Source of the DNA: Branchiostoma floridae
Taxonomy: Eukaryota; Chordata; Leptocardii; Amphioxiformes; Branchiostomatidae
Direction of reading: 5' to 3'
DNA: 62,000 nucleotides
NCBI RefSeq assembly: GCF_000003815.2
Contig: NC_049984.1
Span: 21,860,383 to 21,922,382, forward strand
This document shows positions 9,991-19,343 of the stretch, piece by piece. Each line of letters opens with the position of its first letter. Position 1 is the first letter of the stretch. The position numbers and the translations under genes are program-made. The notes beneath the pieces are model-generated. The model made no database searches, was not told where the DNA came from, and saw nothing but the letters and a program-made list of their open reading frames with translations.

Positions 9991-10496
9991 AACTACTTTT
10001 TTTGCAACAAATAATCACAAAGGGCAATGGGAATAGACTAAATTCATTCATTTAGATGGTTTTTGATGAAAAAATACCAGGTAGTTACAAATTTTAAGGC
10101 ATAATTAGCTTGTTATTCTTGATGTGGCCATACGGTCCGCCATCTTGGATTTGGGGCTGATGACGTCATCAAATTAGCATAATTTATGCATATATAATTA
10201 TGAAAGATATGCTAAATAATATAAGATTTTATCTATGTAACAAAATAGCATTAATATAGCAAATAAATGTGAAAAATACATTGTTAGAACCAAAAATAGT
10301 GATTTTTGGCAAAACTGCCTGTCAGCAAACGGTTGCCATGGCAACACAAAAAAATGGAAAATTTGTCAAACTTCGTAAAATTTTTGCCAACAATATTTTA
10401 GGATAACTCGCCAAATTTGGTGGCTTTAGCGTAAGGCGTTCTGGCGTTCTAGAACATCGAAGTTGGCGCAGGCCTCAAAAGCCCCCCCCCCCCCGG
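9991..10496. repeat. Right end of the inverted-end element
   Basis: AT-rich sequence contains a palindromic TGATGACGTCATCA (10154-10167) next to CCGCCATCTTGGA. It ends in the block that pairs, inverted, with 4720-4775, and then a C tract at 10482-10494. Together with 4704-5064 it would make an ~860-bp non-autonomous element split by the LINE. Target duplications outside the G/C tracts are not obvious. Confidence 0.4.
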
Positions 10497-10563
10497 TCTG
10501 AATAGTGTTAAACAGTTTTTTTAACCATCAATAAGCCGACACGCAATGGGTATTTTGTGTTGA

Positions 10564-10802
10564 TGTCACGGTGGCTAGGTAGTGAGTCAAGCAAGGATCA
10601 GGACAGAGGCATGATGTTGCGGAGATGATAAGCTTTATTCAGGACAATCTGGGCACGTCCTACCCTGTCGGCGTCTCTAGCTGGAATCCCCTTCCCTTCC
10701 CACCTGTAACTCCCGACCCCTCTACATCTGGTCCCACTTAGTCCGGTGACATTCCCCACACCAGGGGTTAACAGTGACTTAACACGCTGTCACCTCGTGA
10801 CA
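10564..10802 (-). repeat. LTR-like segment, probable 3' LTR of a decayed retroelement
   Basis: About 239 bp start TGTCACG and end CGTGACA, so the TG...CA ends sit in a 7-bp inverted repeat as in LTRs. On the minus strand it holds an AATAAA (in CCTGAATAAAGCTT). A gag-like frame lies just upstream on that strand (11380-11036), the order expected for gag followed by a 3' LTR after loss of pol. No second LTR copy and no clean target duplication were found. Confidence 0.45.
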
Positions 10803-11035
10803 TTGGCGGCATTTTCCCTTGTATTATCTGCTCTCTCACACTACGCCAGTTAGGAAACACGTACGGTGACGACTCAAGGATGACAGGAGCGCATAGTTGA
10901 GGAGCACAATGTAATGGCAACACTTAGATGGAACCCATGATGATGAACAACCAGCACCACGTCATGCGTGACGTAACCACTAGCGGACCCTACCACTATA
11001 CACATGGGTGGTGGTCCGAACCACCATAACAATCA

Positions 11036-11380
11036 CTATACAATAGTGGCGCTACATGCCTGTCCTCCCTGGGTGCTAGGTGTCGGTGCGCCTTTTGGGT
11101 CGACGACTTGTAGGCCTAGAACCAGCTTTTTCAGGTCAGCGACTTCTTTGCTGAGTTCGGCTACCTTGAGCTGTGCCAACAAGGCGGCCTTCCTAGCTCC
11201 AAGGTCCTCCAGCGTCTTCGGGGAGTCTGATGGTGTCCCCTTGCCGTCTCCGCCGGAGAGTTGATCCTCTAAGTTTGGCGGTATACCCTGGCAGGAGCGG
11301 CCGTTTGTACCAGGCGGGTGGAGAGCCACAGGACCCCCACACCCAGTGCACTTTCTCGACTTCTTCTTTCTCGGGCTCAT
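11036..11380 (-). CDS. Gag-like fragment with zinc motif and coiled coil
   Basis: ATG-initiated frame of 114 codons: a basic start (MSPRKKKSRK), CTGCGGPVALHP...C (a short Cys-rich motif), a glycine/serine stretch, and a heptad-like helix (ARKAALLAQLKVAELSKEV). Cys-rich N-terminus plus coiled coil is common in gag proteins of invertebrate LTR and DIRS-type elements. Its place immediately upstream of the LTR-like segment supports this. No specific family is identified. Confidence 0.4.
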   Translation of the reverse strand: MSPRKKKSRKCTGCGGPVALHPPGTNGRSCQGIPPNLEDQLSGGDGKGTPSDSPKTLEDLGARKAALLAQLKVAELSKEVADLKKLVLGLQVVDPKGAPTPSTQGGQACSATIV

Positions 11381-11971
11381 GGTTGAAACAGTGGAGCTAG
11401 CGAAAGTTTCTGTTGTTTAAAAGGACGGCTGAGAAACACACCCTGAGTCGAGCGTTGCTGACCTCGCAGTGCCAGCGAAGGCTCTCTTAACCTAAGCCAC
11501 GTGTGGTCAGGGTTCCAGACAGCTAATTATGTAATTTGATCTGCGCCCAAATGTATCCATTCTTCCACAGATCGTGGGTACATCTATATCCTTTTGCATT
11601 TGGTAATGCGCGATGTAAAGAATCAATCAAGTTACTTTCCCATCGATCTGTTCCATATCATTTTAGTAAATATGCCAGTTCTGGTTTTGCATCGACTATT
11701 TGCTGGAATAGAGGTGAATACGATTCTCTATTCTTATCTTGTACAACAGACATAGGCCCAATAATTGTTGGGGATACATCAGAATAAAGCGTGCATCGTG
11801 GTTGTCAGGTTTCGTTCCTCTTTGCATATCCAATTCGAGGCAAGCCAAAGTCGGGTCAGCACGCTGAGCTCGTCGATCCTCATCCAGAGACAAAGCAGGG
11901 ATCGGGTTGAGCCCACCGTGATCAACCTGCCGGGCTGCAAAACCCCTGGGTGGCAGGGAGGCCTCGTCGTT
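11381..11971. other. Decayed sequence with one unidentified minus-strand frame
   Basis: On the minus strand 11780-11530 reads SPLFQQIVDAKPELAYLL, a stop, then GTDRWESNLIDSLHRALPN and YRCTHDLWKNGYIWAQ. It looks like formerly coding sequence, but I do not recognise it. Confidence 0.25.
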
Positions 11972-12589
11972 TAGCCTATCATCGATATACAACATTGTTG
12001 AGACTCCCAGGTGTCTCGCATATCTTGATATTAGTGTGCCAGTGGTGTTGTGAATGTATCCGCTCGCCTTGTAACCAAAGGGTAATGTGCAATAAACATA
12101 ATACTGGCCATCGAACAACTCATACTGATCTCCAAATCATCCCCGTCAGAGCTGTCCGAGTATAAGCTCGCCATCTGCTGCCTCTTCTTCGTCCGGGGCT
12201 TGCAGGACGATGGCCCCGGCAGGTTGTCGCTCGAGCCGCCCGCTGAGGGTGGACGTTTGACCTGGGTGTTGGTAGTCGCGGTCGGGTTGTCTGACAGGAG
12301 CTGCACAGAGGCCTGTGCAGCATCCTTGGCCGCTTTCAGGCGCTCACCTCCAGGCCGTCTGGAAAACCATTCGCCGCCAGGATGGCGAGGCGGGTTGGGG
12401 CGGCCTGGGTCCCGTCCCGCCATCCGGAGCAGGGTCTCCGGTGGTTCTCCGGTGACGGCGCCGACCCTGTCGAAGATTTGCTGCGGTTCGAGCTGGGATA
12501 GTGGGACAACAGCGCCGGTCGTCCGCGGGTGTAGCCTCGTTGGCGTCCCCGGTTTGAAGAACAAAAGGGACAACACTGCGCCCGACCAA
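11972..12589 (-). pseudogene. DIRS-like retroelement fragment: gag part joined to RT part
   Basis: The upstream part reads QQIFDRVGAVTGEPPETLL, a gag-like block that recurs at 29866-30141 (SEIFGRTGAFTGEDPETLL), followed by a Ser/Pro/Lys-rich tail. The downstream part, in another frame from about 12118, is a reverse transcriptase piece: YYVYCTLPFGYKASGYIH then LGVSTMLYIDDRL. The LPFGYKAS...YIDDR spacing is what I remember from DIRS-type RTs. The join near 12120 removes the N-terminal RT, so this is a deletion derivative. Confidence 0.55.
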
Positions 12590-12825
12590 GAATACCGGAA
12601 TTTTCCAGTGGCAAAGAGAATGGCGAAATATTCCTTCTCAATGGTTGACCATTTTTTCTGGTGGTCAGTCAGTTCTTACTCCCATATGCTATGGGGTGGT
12701 CACACACTACAGCATCTGTCTGGCTGAGAACAGCTCCGATGCCGTTATCACAGACATCCAGCTAGATGTTGAACCTTCAGCACTGGTTCGTTTCAGAGAG
12801 CTTCTTTCAACTTGTCTAAAGCAGT
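12580..12825 (-). pseudogene. Ty3/Gypsy RNase H fragment
   Basis: With several frame changes the minus strand spells KLKEAL, NEPVLKV, a D-x-G-x-GAVLSQTDA block, DHPIAYGSK and DHQKKWSTIEKEYFAILF. This is the tethering region and first half of a Ty3/Gypsy RNase H domain. At least three frameshifts or stops interrupt it. It may be part of the same old element as the protease-region fragments at 15-16.2 kb, being on the same strand and in the expected order. Confidence 0.7.
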
Positions 12826-13486
12826 ATGCTTCTACAGCGCTAATTTACATATCAGCGACTATAAGTAATAGTATTATTACATAACCTAATTTACGTATCA
12901 AAAGCAAGTCACTGATCATTGTCGATTGCTACTTTGCAAGGGTAGTGGATTGATGGCGATGTTGTCCAGATATTACTTAATAGTCTTGAACAAGCCTCTA
13001 TCTTTGTTGTGTAACTTTACAGCCGCCTGCTTGGGTATTTCATGCCAAGTCGCTGGTCAGGTGTATAAACCCTGTTGTGGCGAATGGCATCAAACTCTCT
13101 GTAGTATCTAGAAGGTATAATTATGAAATAAATTTTGTGAACGGGTTAGATGTAAAATTAATGCCACAGCCACAGCAAAGACAAGCTTGGGATCAGTCTT
13201 ATTACGTGTAAAACAATACCGATTTGGATGACCCTAATACAATTGATCATCACTGCTAAAATGGGTTACTGGCTGTAATATTTAACTGATGCTAGTTAAC
13301 ATGGTTAAGGTATCAAAGCATCAATGAACTTGATGATATAAAACAAGGTGTGAAACTGACAACCATCTCACATGTCTGAGTTATGAACTTGAACTAACAC
13401 AAGGAAAAAACTTAGGTAGAATACCCCCAGTTTCTGGAATGGGTTGTACTATGGGTGACCACGGGGTTTGTAATTGTCATTGTCAC
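12826..13486. other. Spacer without recognised genes
   Basis: Only short frames. Nothing identified. Confidence 0.4.
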
Positions 13487-13637
13487 TCAGGTGCAGAAAA
13501 TCAGCTGAAACTTGACCTCCAGCTCGGACCTCAGGATCCCCAGGTTGTCATTGAGCATTGACAGCTGAAGCTCCAGACGTATCCCGAGGCTCATTTCTGG
13601 CTCTGTGATTCCGATCTCCGGCCAGTCTCTCGGGGAA
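13487..13637 (-). CDS. Terminal exon, possibly of the KDZ-like transposase gene
   Basis: After TTTCATAACAG the frame PRDWPEIGITEPEMSLG, IRLELQLSMLNDNLG, ILRSELEVKFQLIF runs to TGA. It is helical and open. It lies 360 bp downstream of the KDZ-like YDVAC exon on the same strand, and charged helical C-terminal tails are common in that family. Membership is inferred from position. Confidence 0.35.
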
Positions 13638-13994
13638 CTGTTATGAAATACATTTATATCTTCATCATAAATTATTTTAACTAGCTACCAAACTTTGTCT
13701 TGTCCCAGGCTAGGTTTGGGAGTTTGGGCGAAGAAGTCCTCCGCATATTTGTTTGCTCTGTGCAGACCTTGTACAGATGATCTGGGAACATCAGATTCAG
13801 AAAATCCAATTCAATATTGGTGTCCATCCGGAATTTCTCAGTCCAGGATCAAGATCCTGTACAACACTGTTAAGTACAGCACAGTCACCATGTAATGGGT
13901 GGAGTTCGAAGGCGGTTCCCAGCTGACAAAGGCTAAATGCAAGCGGTTTCCAACTGACTGACTTAACAAAAATAAAATGAATAAAACAACTCAC

Positions 13995-14106
13995 AGGAAG
14001 ATGAGCAGACAAAGAACATGCTACGTCATAAATGACTCTCAGACGATTATTTCTCGCAGAAGTTTCGTCCAACAGATTCTTGATGAGGTACACAGGGTAT
14101 CCAAAA
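13995..14106 (-). CDS. KDZ-superfamily transposase exon with the YDxAC motif
   Basis: Bounded by an acceptor (GATTACTGACAG) and a GTGAGT donor, the exon encodes FGYPVYLIKNLLDE and LRVIYDVACSLSAHLP. The (V/L)xYDxACxLxxHL signature is the conserved Asp block of Kyakuja-Dileera-Zisupton (KDZ) transposases, where the Asp is thought to be catalytic. The exon at 14613 carries the preceding CRH block. No stop is present. The superfamily call rests on motif memory but the match is specific. Confidence 0.65.
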
Positions 14107-14612
14107 CTGTCAGTAATCACAGAAAACAGAATATTAAGATGCCAAACAGCCAGTAGTATAATGAAAGTAATAGTAATACAGACGAAGAACCGCACAACAA
14201 ATGCTGAAGCTGAAGTATGCATAAAGTCAAGTAAACATTATTCCATATGAAGACCTCATAATCACATCAAAGAAAACTGAAGTAGTATAATTATCTGGAC
14301 TAGTCAAAACTAATTGCAAGGAACTGTCCAGGGAGGAAGGAAGAGGTAGGCATTGGCAAAGCTGGGAGGATGATATCAGGGAATGGACAGGTATAACACT
14401 AAATAAAAAACATTAAGAGAACCAGAAAACTGAGAAGGGTAGAGAAAATACTTTCAAATAGTTAGACTAATGGTTATGTGATAGCCAAAGTCAACTTGAA
14501 AATCTTGAGTTGTTACATAAGACAATATTTTCCACTCAGTCATCAACTGTCACAAACTTTGGCGCCACAAAAAATCCAACAAGTAGAGACATGAAAATTT
14601 CAGCACACTCAC

Positions 14613-14761
14613 CGCTCTTTATGAAACATATTTGCGACATATTTGCGAACTTAAGGGGATTGTCGTGTCTGCAGACACATTCCAAAGGCCCCAGTAAGGT
14701 TATGTTTCTTCTGCTGGGCCTTCGATCTAAGGCAGTTTCCTGCCCTAAAGTTGCTGCAGTC
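14613..14761 (-). pseudogene. KDZ-superfamily transposase exon with a 1-nt frameshift
   Basis: Begins after CATCAG and reads DCSNFRAGNCLRSKAQQKK, HNLTGAFGM; one base later and in the next frame comes VCRHDNPLKFANM. In KDZ proteins the block is GxFGxVCRHGxPLxFxxM, so a single extra base near 14690 splits it. A GTGAGT donor follows. Phase to the 14106 exon is also off by one, so this copy is probably not translatable. Confidence 0.6.
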
Positions 14762-15044
14762 CTGATGGAAACAACCTGAAATGCAATGGGGAGTCACACT
14801 GTGCATCCCCCAGCAGAGTGACTTGTATTTGAATTCGCTCATCAGGTGGTGTGTCCTCAGTATTTCTGAATTGAACAGGTCCAGCACAGTCACTTGTTTT
14901 GGATTGTAATAGTCATTCACGGATTGTAGCAGGTAGGTCCTTTGGACGTTGGACAGCCTGTCACGTGTCACGGTGGCCGACTCAATGTTAACGGGTAGTA
15001 GGTGAGAATGAACCGGAGACACTGAACTTGTGATGAGGTCTACT

Positions 15045-15336
15045 TTATTCTCCAGCTCCTCTCTCCCTGACCTCCTCCTTCCGAGGTCTCTCCGAGGAGA
15101 CTGACCGTATTTCATCTTCCGATGGAGGCACAAAGTCAACAAGACATAGCTCGGCCACTATGGTGTTATAGGAAATCTTAACGCCTTGTTTGGATAAATT
15201 TGCAATTCTCACCGGAACCTTTCCTGTTCTCACAGTCACATAAGATTGTGCCACTATTAAAGCAGAGTTCAGATTATTGCCTATCGTGGGCTCTACAAGC
15301 GCCGTGTAAGGGCATTTGGTACCCCTGACATTGCAA
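15045..15336 (-). pseudogene. Gypsy pol fragment downstream of protease (left of the MITE)
   Basis: Reads NVRGTKCPYTALVEPTIG, LIVAQSYVTVRTGKVPVRI, ANLSKQGVKISYNTIVAE. This matches the stretch between protease and RT in many animal Gypsy polyproteins (ALVEP...GLLVARSxVxVxxGxVPVRxANL). It continues the frame left off at 15954 on the other side of the palindromic MITE. Confidence 0.65.
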
Positions 15337-15339
15337 TAA

Positions 15340-15950
15340 ACACCCTCCGATTTAATTTGGGAATTCCATTATTATTTGGGAGTGACCTTCCAGATCTCAG
15401 CAACCGTACACCCAGATGGGCTGATATCGTAAGCTGTAAGTATAAATGATGTAAGAAATACGTAGCAGCCAATAACGACCCCCTGGGGATTAATCTAAAT
15501 TGGCATAACTGTAAATAATTATGCATAATTATGCATAATTATGCATAACTTTTGAGAGTTATGCATAATTATGCATAAGTTTCCAATGGTTATGCATAAT
15601 TATGCATAAGGTTCCAAGAATTATGCATAATCATCAGAACCCTTATGCATAACTCTTTGAACAAGCATAGTTATGCATAACCTTGGAACCTTATGGATAA
15701 TTATGCATAACTATTGGAAACTTATGCATAATTATGCATAACTCTCAAAAGTTATGCATAATTATGCATAATTATGTACAGTTATGCCAATTTAGATTAA
15801 TCCCCAGGGGGTCGTTATTGGCTGCTACGTATTTCTTACATCATTTATACTTACAGCTTACGATATCAGCCCATCTGGGTGTACGGTTGCTGAGATCTGG
15901 AAGGTCACTCCCAAATAATAATGGAATTCCCAAATTAAATCGGAGGGTGT
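15340..15950. mobile_element. 611-bp near-perfect palindromic MITE with TAA target duplication
   Basis: The element starts ACACCCTCCG at 15340 and ends CGGAGGGTGT at 15950; TAA precedes (15337-15339) and follows (15951-15953). The two arms, about 300 bp each, are mirror complements around position 15645. This is why the same peptide (LLAATYFLHHLYLQLT) can be read from both strands. The central ~280 bp is built from repeated TTATGCATAATT-type units. A 3-bp TWA duplication is the PIF/Harbinger hallmark. The insertion splits a Gypsy coding frame and the flanks rejoin in one protein order, which supports the borders. Confidence 0.85.
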
Positions 15951-15953
15951 TAA

Positions 15954-16247
15954 TATATGATCATTTTTTGGCGGGGACGTTATATTATTCCTGCAAGGTG
16001 CACGCACAAAGCCTACCCGTCCTGACGGGGTAGCTGATTTTAGATTATGTTCGTGCGTTTTAAAGGCTCTTTGACATTGTTTTCCCGCATCTACTTCTAT
16101 CCTTGTGGAATACCCTCTCCCGAATTCCGAAAGTTTGTTCCTACATGGCCCAATGACATTCATGTCAATAATGGCAGGAACGGCTTTCCCTTGATCCCGC
16201 GTACGTGAGCAGTTTCTTTCCTGTCTTGCGTTAATGCTCAACCTCAA
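15954..16247 (-). pseudogene. Gypsy protease-region fragment (right of the MITE)
   Basis: Reads PAIIDMNVIGPCRNKLSEF, GRGYSTRIEVDAGK, RAFKTHEHN, ATPSGRVGFVRA, NNITSPPKNDHI. NVIGPCR after an Ile-rich strand is the end of the retropepsin-like protease in animal Gypsy elements, and IxxPPK leads into the segment found at 15336. The catalytic DTG block lies upstream and was not found. Confidence 0.6.
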
Positions 16248-16621
16248 GGTATTTCCTGAGAAACAAAGGACGATGACATGAAATCTTCAGTAAACATTGT
16301 CATGTTCAGTATTGAGTCGTACATGCAGCTCTTCCGTAAATCTAGACTTAACCTTGTGTCTTATGACAGTTGTTGCACCAGGGGACATTTGGGATGATCA
16401 TCCTAAAAATGGGAAATAACATTGTTATTACAAACAAAGTTAACAAAAATTGACTATGTATCAGACAGACACCAGTCTTTGAACAGGAACGAACACACCT
16501 CTTCTATAACGTCAGTATACCGTATGCTTTCTATACACATGATTCAAGGAACACTGGATCAGCTGTATAAGTTTTTGGTATCTACTTTATTTTTTGTATC
16601 TACTTTATTTTTTGTAAATTA
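16248..16621. other. Spacer with a tandem 17-bp repeat and the 3' end of the MULE-like gene
   Basis: A short direct repeat (ATCTACTTTATTTTTTGTA twice) at about 16578-16616 lies just beyond the final exon. On the minus strand it supplies an AATAAA (AAAAAATAAAGTAG), a plausible poly(A) signal for that gene. Confidence 0.4.
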
Positions 16622-16776
16622 CTAAACAGTGTATTCAACAGGGCTTGTTTGACCACTGTCCTGTGGCCACTGCCCAAAAATGCCACCCATCTTGTATTTC
16701 TCAGCCACCAAATTGACAAGGGCGAAAACGCCAGGTGTGGCGACTGCCACCTCGATGTGCGTGGCAAACTTCGCTT
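16622..16776 (-). CDS. Last exon of the MULE-like gene
   Basis: After GTGAATATCTTACAG the most protein-like frame is AKFATHIEVAVATPGVFA, LVNLVAEKYKMGG, IFGQWPQDSGQTSPVEY, TV, stop. That frame needs one extra base relative to the preceding exon; the phase-consistent frame gives a basic, Trp-rich tail instead. AATAAA motifs follow within 20 bp of the stop. Confidence 0.4.
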
Positions 16777-16973
16777 CTGTAAGATATTCACACAGACAAG
16801 AATTTTATCATCAGTCAGTACTTCAAATCATAATGTCACATATAGGCATAAACACGAAAACGTAGGTGTTAATATATCTATGTAATTATCGCTGATGTAA
16901 AAAGATATCATCTTGTTGTGAATAGATTTTATACATTAGTCGACTATCATTTATCATTTTTTCTTGAATTTAC

Positions 16974-17063
16974 CTCGACCATTTTTTTAATGATTTCAAG
17001 GGCCTCCTGGTGCCACTTTGTTTGCTTCTTGGGGAACTTGTCCGCAGGCGTTGACTCCGTGGC
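16974..17063 (-). CDS. Internal exon of the MULE-like gene
   Basis: Ninety bases in phase 0: ATESTPADKFPKKQTKWHQ and EALEIIKKMVE, flanked by TTTTCAAAAG and GTAAAT. Charged and helical, no stop. Confidence 0.45.
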
Positions 17064-17184
17064 CTTTTGAAAAGTCAGGAAGGACGGCCGCAGCTTTTAC
17101 CTTTACAATACATGTCTGCCACTTGCCCAAGCTGATGCAAAACTATGAGTAAATGGAGATGTTCATGATAAACAAAAGAGATAC

Positions 17185-17351
17185 CTGTTCTGCCCATTTG
17201 GATTGTTTGCTGCGGGTACGACCCCCACCCTTCTGGGTCGCCAAGTGGTACCTCCTTGATTGGACGTGGTTCTTCTTTTCTATCGTCTCGCAGTTCACAA
17301 AATGCAAGAAAGGGTGGGTGGCCAACTGGTCACCGGCATGGACTCCAAAGT
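17185..17351 (-). CDS. Internal exon of the MULE-like gene
   Basis: Between GTGTTTTAG and GTATCT the frame reads DFGVHAGDQLATHPFLHF, VNCETIEKKNHVQSRRYH and TRSKQSKWAEQ. No stop. A second short coding-like stretch (LKGLGYPPGQLPASGPS) lies at 17385-17470, upstream in the gene. Confidence 0.45.
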
Positions 17352-17595
17352 CTAAAACACAAAAATGATATGGCACTCAAAAAATTGTCGTGGAAGTCGG
17401 GGGTCGTGGAAGGCCCTGAGGCTGGCAGCTGTCCTGGGGGGTAACCCAGTCCTTTGAGCGTTGTGCCGCGCAAACGCCCTTCCGCGCACTGGGTGGACCT
17501 CAAAAAAGCAAATTGGAATTGACTAACAGATAACCAAATCGGCAGTTTACACAAGAATATTTACTATCACGTTTAAATAAGTTGAAATACTGTAC

Positions 17596-18020
17596 CCCAA
17601 AGTTCACAGTTCTCTGCCTCACTTTGTGGTGTTAATTCTGTTCCTTGCAAATCTCTCTCCAGTTGATTTCTGTCACTTTCTGTGTTGTTACTAGCAATGT
17701 TACTTTGCATCCCCATGAACAGCAGTCGTTTCTTTCTGTCTTCCCTGTTTGTCGTATTTGATTGTAGCAATCAATTTGGTTCCCTTTTAAGGACCTCGTG
17801 CCTCACTCCCCATTTATCAGGCGTGCCTAGATATGTCAGGACTATTTGTTCCTCCTGCCAGCAAAGTAGTTTTCTGATGATCTGAATGAACTTATCTAAG
17901 TCTTGCGGTAAAAATGACTGCCATCTTTTCAAGAGAGCGTTTGCAGACTCGCAACTGTTCTGGGTGTATAGATAATACCCAACCAAGACGGAATATACAC
18001 AGGCCAACCAAATCGCTTCC
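17596..18020 (-). pseudogene. MULE-like transposase C-terminal exon with one in-frame TGA
   Basis: From TTTTATGCAG the exon encodes EAIWLACVYSVLVGYY, CESANALLKRWQSFLP, DLDKFIQIIRKLLC and LGTPDKWGVRHEVLK, then TGA at about 17773, and continues in the same frame (LLQSNTTNREDRKKRLL ... SEAENCELW) to a GTACAG donor. An (S/C)ES-x-NALLKRW block followed by a charged helix is the usual surrounding of the catalytic Glu in MULE-like DDE transposases. The single stop is the only visible lesion (possibly TGG to TGA). Confidence 0.5.
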
Positions 18021-19049
18021 CTGCATAAAAAGTGGCAATTTTACAACTATCAAAAGCACACTAGTAGGCCTGAGTGTTCACTTCCCTCGACGGTCTGAAA
18101 TGAAGATAAATCAGTATCAATGAAATGAAGAGTATGACTAATTTCTTTCAGGTTTGCATCAGAATAGGCAAGACTGCTTCTGACACAAACCACCAAAGGC
18201 ACGCAAAATGCAGTCAGCAAGTGTCGCCGTATAGCATTTAATAAACACATCTCCTGGGACTCCTGTAATGTTTACAACAATTGTGGTGTTAGAGTCAACA
18301 GTTACTGCCTGTGATAGAGGATGGCGTTTTCTACAACAGTAACACCACCGAGGATGATAAGTCGGTGCGTGGAGGGAGCTAAGGCCCTCCCCTCTGTCAT
18401 AACAGCGGCTGATGTCTGCCAGCTCCTATTACACACATTGTAAATGTAAAGGCACTTATCACCTGTTGTCTGTTTGAACATGCATTCACTGATTCAGTGC
18501 GAGGGTAGTTGCCTGTGTGTGTATAAGAGCGGACAATACGTGGCAGTGGTATGTCACCTGTTATGACAGTTGTTCCTGCTGCACTAACTAAGATAAGGAG
18601 AGAGATGGTGAGTGACAATAGCTGTCCTTTCAGGTCTCTTTGAGTACATTTGTAGGGAAATTTCGATAACTCTGTCCATCAGCTCATTTTGGAAAAATGC
18701 ACTAAAAATAACGATCTTTCCCTCCAGTAGAAAGTCAGCAGCACATGTGGTGGTATCCTAGATCCAGAGGTCTTAACTTGTCGGATATCCACAATATTGA
18801 TAATATTGTCAGAGATCTGAAAACAGATGTCTTTAAGGTGTGCTGCTAACTCTAACCCTGCCTGCATAAAAAACTAGAACCACCTAAAACATACACAGAC
18901 TCACCATCTGCAAATGAAAAATGGCCTTCTGGAGGTGGTACAGATTTATAGGCCATACAGTATAAAGCCTTTTTTGAACTTTTCCTTCGAGTATTGATTG
19001 TGCCTACAATGGATTAAAACATATAAGCATGCCTGGTTAACAGGGGGAG
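18021..19049. other. Introns or spacer, no confident exon
   Basis: Short minus-strand frames (for example around 18050-18250 and 18400-18620) look weakly coding but lack splice sites in phase. Nothing is recognised. Confidence 0.35.
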
Positions 19050-19343
19050 CTAATCTTGCTTTCCCTTCCAGACATCACCCGCTGACAGAAGTTTGGGCAG
19101 ACTCTTGTACTTCTGGATCTCGTGGTCTACACGCACTCGCACAGGCAAGGGTGGTTCATCGTGAGTTATCATCACCTCATCATCTTCCTCTTGGAATAGT
19201 TCCTCCATTGCGGGCAACTTTCGTCGCTTTGGCGGAGTGCCGTCCTCTTGCACAATCTCCCGCGAACTGATGTTGAGATCACATCGGCAGCTATGACTTT
19301 CAGATGTGACCAAACAATGCGCTTTCCTCTGAGTTTGAAGCAT
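19050..19343 (-). CDS. Possible hAT/ZBED-type transposase exon
   Basis: The frame starts MLQTQRKAHC after GTATAGCCAG and contains TPPKRRKLPAMEELF, QEEDDEVMI, DEPPLPVRVRVDHEIQKY, KSLPKLLSAGDVW and a stop. In ZBED-like hAT proteins the dimerisation domain is introduced by an acidic linker and E(I/V)xxYxxxPxL....DxLxWW. Here the frame leaves that pattern after DVW (no WW), so it is truncated or divergent. Confidence 0.35.
   Translation of the reverse strand: MLQTQRKAHCLVTSESHSCRCDLNISSREIVQEDGTPPKRRKLPAMEELFQEEDDEVMITHDEPPLPVRVRVDHEIQKYKSLPKLLSAGDVWKGKQD

Noticed and set aside
12344-12641. Overlapping Arg/Pro-rich minus-strand frames at 12.3-12.6 kb as separate genes
   Set aside because: They are GC-rich alternative frames of the gag fragment that carries the shared TGEPPETLL block.
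15500-15790. Regularly spaced TTATGCATAATT units as a CRISPR-like array
   Set aside because: The units are palindromic, spacing is irregular and too short, there are no unique spacers, and the host is eukaryotic.
15293-16033. The same 60-residue peptide encoded on both strands around the palindrome
   Set aside because: A necessary consequence of the mirror arms; it has no start or domain of its own.
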